Source of the DNA: Streptomyces ambofaciens ATCC 23877
GTDB taxonomy: Bacteria; Actinomycetota; Actinomycetes; Streptomycetales; Streptomycetaceae
Direction of reading: 5' to 3'
NCBI RefSeq assembly: GCF_001267885.1
Contig: NZ_CP012382.1
Span: 2,033,001-2,097,000, forward strand
Length of the DNA: 64,000 nucleotides
Shown here: in pieces, positions 62,175-64,000 of the stretch
Position numbering within the stretch: the first letter of the stretch is position 1
How the letters are laid out: each line of letters begins with the position of its first letter
Notes under the pieces: generated by a model
Database searches by the model: none
Told to the model about the DNA's origin: nothing
Seen by the model: the letters and a program-made list of their open reading frames with translations, nothing else
Made by a program: the position numbers and the translations under genes

Positions 62175-64000
62175 TCACTCATCCAGGGCACGCAGCGCCT
62201 GGCGGAGCAGGGCCGCCCGGGCGGCCGGCTCGGTGAGGTGCTCCAGGCCGAAGCCCAGCAGCACGGTGTCGTCCGTGGTGACCGCGCCGTACGTCTGGAA
62301 CAGGGTCCCGGTACGGGCCCAGTCCTTCAGGACGGCGGGGCTGCCGGCGGGCGGCCCGGCCACCCGCCAGGCGCCGAGCGAGGTCTCGAAGCCCTCGGTC
62401 ACGGCGGTGCCGCCGACGACGAGGGAGGCCTCGTCGGCGAGGACGCCGCGTCCGCCGCTGCCGGGGTCGGTGACGTAGGCGATCGACAGCTCGACGGACT
62501 TCCCGGCGTAGGCGCTCAGGTCGAACGCGACCTGCCGCCAGCCGCCGGACGATCCGGTGAGGCTGTTCCACTGCCCGGTGGTGCCGGCCGCGGTGCAGCC
62601 GTCGTCCGACAGGGTCAGGTAGCGCTCCAGCCAGGGGTGCTCGCTCACGTAGAACCCGGCCGAGCACTCCGCGGGCACGGCCGTGCCGGTGGCGCCGCCG
62701 GCCTCGGGCAGCGTCGTCCAGTCGTCGGCGCCGGTGGTGTGCGCCTCGACCAGGGCGTGGTCGTAGCCGCGCTCAGTGTCCCACAGCAGCTGGGTGCGGA
62801 GCGTGGGACGGTCGGCGGCGGTGACACCGGTGAGGTCGACGGTGCGGGTGAGGCGCTTGTAGGCGTCGTCGGTGTGGACGGCGGCGGCCATCCAGTCGCC
62901 CGCGTAGGGCCCGTACGGGTTGACCGTCCCGGCGAACTTCCCGGCGCCCGCGCTCGCGAACTGGGGGTAGGTGCCGACGGGCAGCTGGTCCGAGGTCACG
63001 CTGTAGGTTCCGGCCGCGTCGAGCGGGTTGCCGGGGGCGTCACCGAGCTTGCCGGTGGTGCCGCCGAGCTTGCCGGAGCCGGTGAATCCGGTGGCCCCCG
63101 GGGTCGAGGTGCGGGTGTAGGCGCCCAGGTAATACTGGCTGAAGTCGTCGGACAGGGTGCCGCCGCCGAGGTCGACGCTGCCGCCGGCCCGCTCCCCCGC
63201 CTCGATCAGCCGGCCGCCCTCGTTGAGGAAGGCGCGCAGCTGGAGCTGGGTGGCGTTGCCGGGCACCGCGGCGCCGGTGTGGTGGACGACGGTGTCGAAG
63301 TGGGCGAGGACGCCGAGCGCGTCGGGCGCGCCCTGTGCGGCGACGTCCCAGACGGCCGCCCGCTTGCCGTTGGCCTTGAGCGCGTCCACGTAGGTCTGCG
63401 TCTGCGTGGCCTTCGCGCCCTCCTCCGCGACGACGAGGACGTCCGCGCGGGGGCGCTCGGCGATCGTGTACGTGAAGTGCTCGCTCTCCGTCCGCTTCCC
63501 GCTCTTCGTCTCGCCGGTGAACCAGACCTCGACCTCGTCGCCGCGGTCGCCGTCCTTGACCTTGGCGCGGTACTCGTCGAAGTAGAGGTTGTCCTCGCCG
63601 CCGTACCGCTCACCTCCCCGCCACGGCTTGAGGGCCATGTCGTGGACGCGTCCGCCGTTGACGCGGTACTTCAGCTCCTTGTCGCGCACGGACTTGCGGA
63701 CGACGACCGAGACCTCCTGGTCGGCGCCGCGCGAGTAGGACGTGGTGAAGGGGGCCGGGGTGAAGTCGGCGGCCTCCAGGCCGACCGCGGAGGACGGCCG
63801 GTCGGGGTGCGCGGCGCTCTCGGCGACGGAGAGCGCGAAGGGGATGTTCTTCGCGAACTCCTGCTGGATCAGCTCCTCGTCGTCGGGGAAGTTGAAGCCC
63901 GACTGGCAGTCGCCCGCGTTCCACTCGTCGTCGGGGTCCTGCTCGGAGATGGTCTGGCAGGTGGACATCTCCGGGGTGAACATCGCCATGCCGTTGACGT
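62175..64000 (-). CDS. secreted M14-type zinc carboxypeptidase, C-terminal part
   Basis: The C-terminal 608 or so codons of a large gene entering from beyond the window. The segment AMFTPEMSTCQ near the edge carries a Glu where M14 enzymes have their general base, followed by CQSGFNFPDDEELIQQ. Further on are a module with VLVVAEEGAK and HFDTVVHHTGA (flavodoxin or glutamine-amidotransferase-like), and a terminal jelly-roll-like region (VAFDLSAYAGKSVELSIAYVTDPG). Secretion is inferred because the signal peptide is outside the window. It is upstream on the minus strand of gap, with a terminator between. Confidence 0.78.
   Translation of the reverse strand, partial: VNGMAMFTPEMSTCQTISEQDPDDEWNAGDCQSGFNFPDDEELIQQEFAKNIPFALSVAESAAHPDRPSSAVGLEAADFTPAPFTTSYSRGADQEVSVVVRKSVRDKELKYRVNGGRVHDMALKPWRGGERYGGEDNLYFDEYRAKVKDGDRGDEVEVWFTGETKSGKRTESEHFTYTIAERPRADVLVVAEEGAKATQTQTYVDALKANGKRAAVWDVAAQGAPDALGVLAHFDTVVHHTGAAVPGNATQLQLRAFLNEGGRLIEAGERAGGSVDLGGGTLSDDFSQYYLGAYTRTSTPGATGFTGSGKLGGTTGKLGDAPGNPLDAAGTYSVTSDQLPVGTYPQFASAGAGKFAGTVNPYGPYAGDWMAAAVHTDDAYKRLTRTVDLTGVTAADRPTLRTQLLWDTERGYDHALVEAHTTGADDWTTLPEAGGATGTAVPAECSAGFYVSEHPWLERYLTLSDDGCTAAGTTGQWNSLTGSSGGWRQVAFDLSAYAGKSVELSIAYVTDPGSGGRGVLADEASLVVGGTAVTEGFETSLGAWRVAGPPAGSPAVLKDWARTGTLFQTYGAVTTDDTVLLGFGLEHLTEPAARAALLRQALRALDE

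Overview
The window is high-GC DNA with Streptomyces-type gene organisation. Supporting signs are strong third-position GC, frequent GTG and TTG starts, many ATGA/GTGA stop-start overlaps, GC-rich perfect hairpins between genes, a DUF3618/holin pair, a TerD protein, a sufRBDCSU operon, and carbohydrate ABC transporters without their own ATPase. The central gene order (suf operon, heme A genes, tkt-tal-zwf-opcA-pgl, then pgi, secG, tpiA, pgk, gap) resembles what I recall of the S. coelicolor core chromosome. No rRNA gene, canonical tRNA gene, IS element, prophage or CRISPR array was seen.

Layout. 1-1425: the start of a divergent gene and an MFS exporter. 1727-10164: sugar-acid and sugar catabolism, with a 5-dehydro-4-deoxyglucarate dehydratase co-translated with an unknown protein, a divergent uronate dehydrogenase, a DeoR regulator, and a translationally coupled binding protein/permease/permease/zinc dehydrogenase operon. 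10171-10290: a tandem array of small hairpins. 10406-14400: a two-domain TerD protein, a TetR regulator, the Ro60-like protein Rsr and, just upstream of rsr on the same strand, two tandem noncoding RNAs that look like YrlA-type Y RNAs. 14400-21529: PhoX-like phosphatase, a conserved unknown, a secreted nuclease, an ABM-like protein, and the DUF3618/holin envelope pair. 21684-25198: dapA, a tiny secreted protein, an 8-bp satellite, dapD, and an SMR pump with its TetR regulator.

25218-31806 is the Fe-S assembly operon sufR-B-D-Rieske-C-S-U-T with a SufR-type palindrome at its start. 31954-38425 holds an AAC(3)-like acetyltransferase, an ABC-2 exporter pair, heme A synthase, an amidohydrolase, a small unknown protein and heme O synthase. 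38803-45473 is the pentose phosphate operon tkt-tal-zwf-opcA-pgl, closed by a 19-bp perfect hairpin. 45478-52135 is an alpha-glucoside-type uptake system with a GH13 enzyme and a second binding protein whose lipobox lacks cysteine. 52303-56082 is a PadR regulator with a MacB/FtsX-type ABC system. 56111-61947 carries pgi, an RbpA-family protein, secG, tpiA, pgk and gap. The window ends inside a secreted M14-type zinc carboxypeptidase.

Functionally the window combines NADPH generation (oxidative pentose phosphate enzymes beside tal and tkt), triose glycolysis, Fe-S cluster supply and heme A synthesis with accessory sugar uptake. The most unusual element is the Y RNA pair at 13971-14354. Each RNA holds a T-arm, a closed acceptor-like stem and a D-arm in circularly permuted order, plus a GGTGCG(A/C)AGGCAG motif close to the Ro-binding site of animal Y RNAs.
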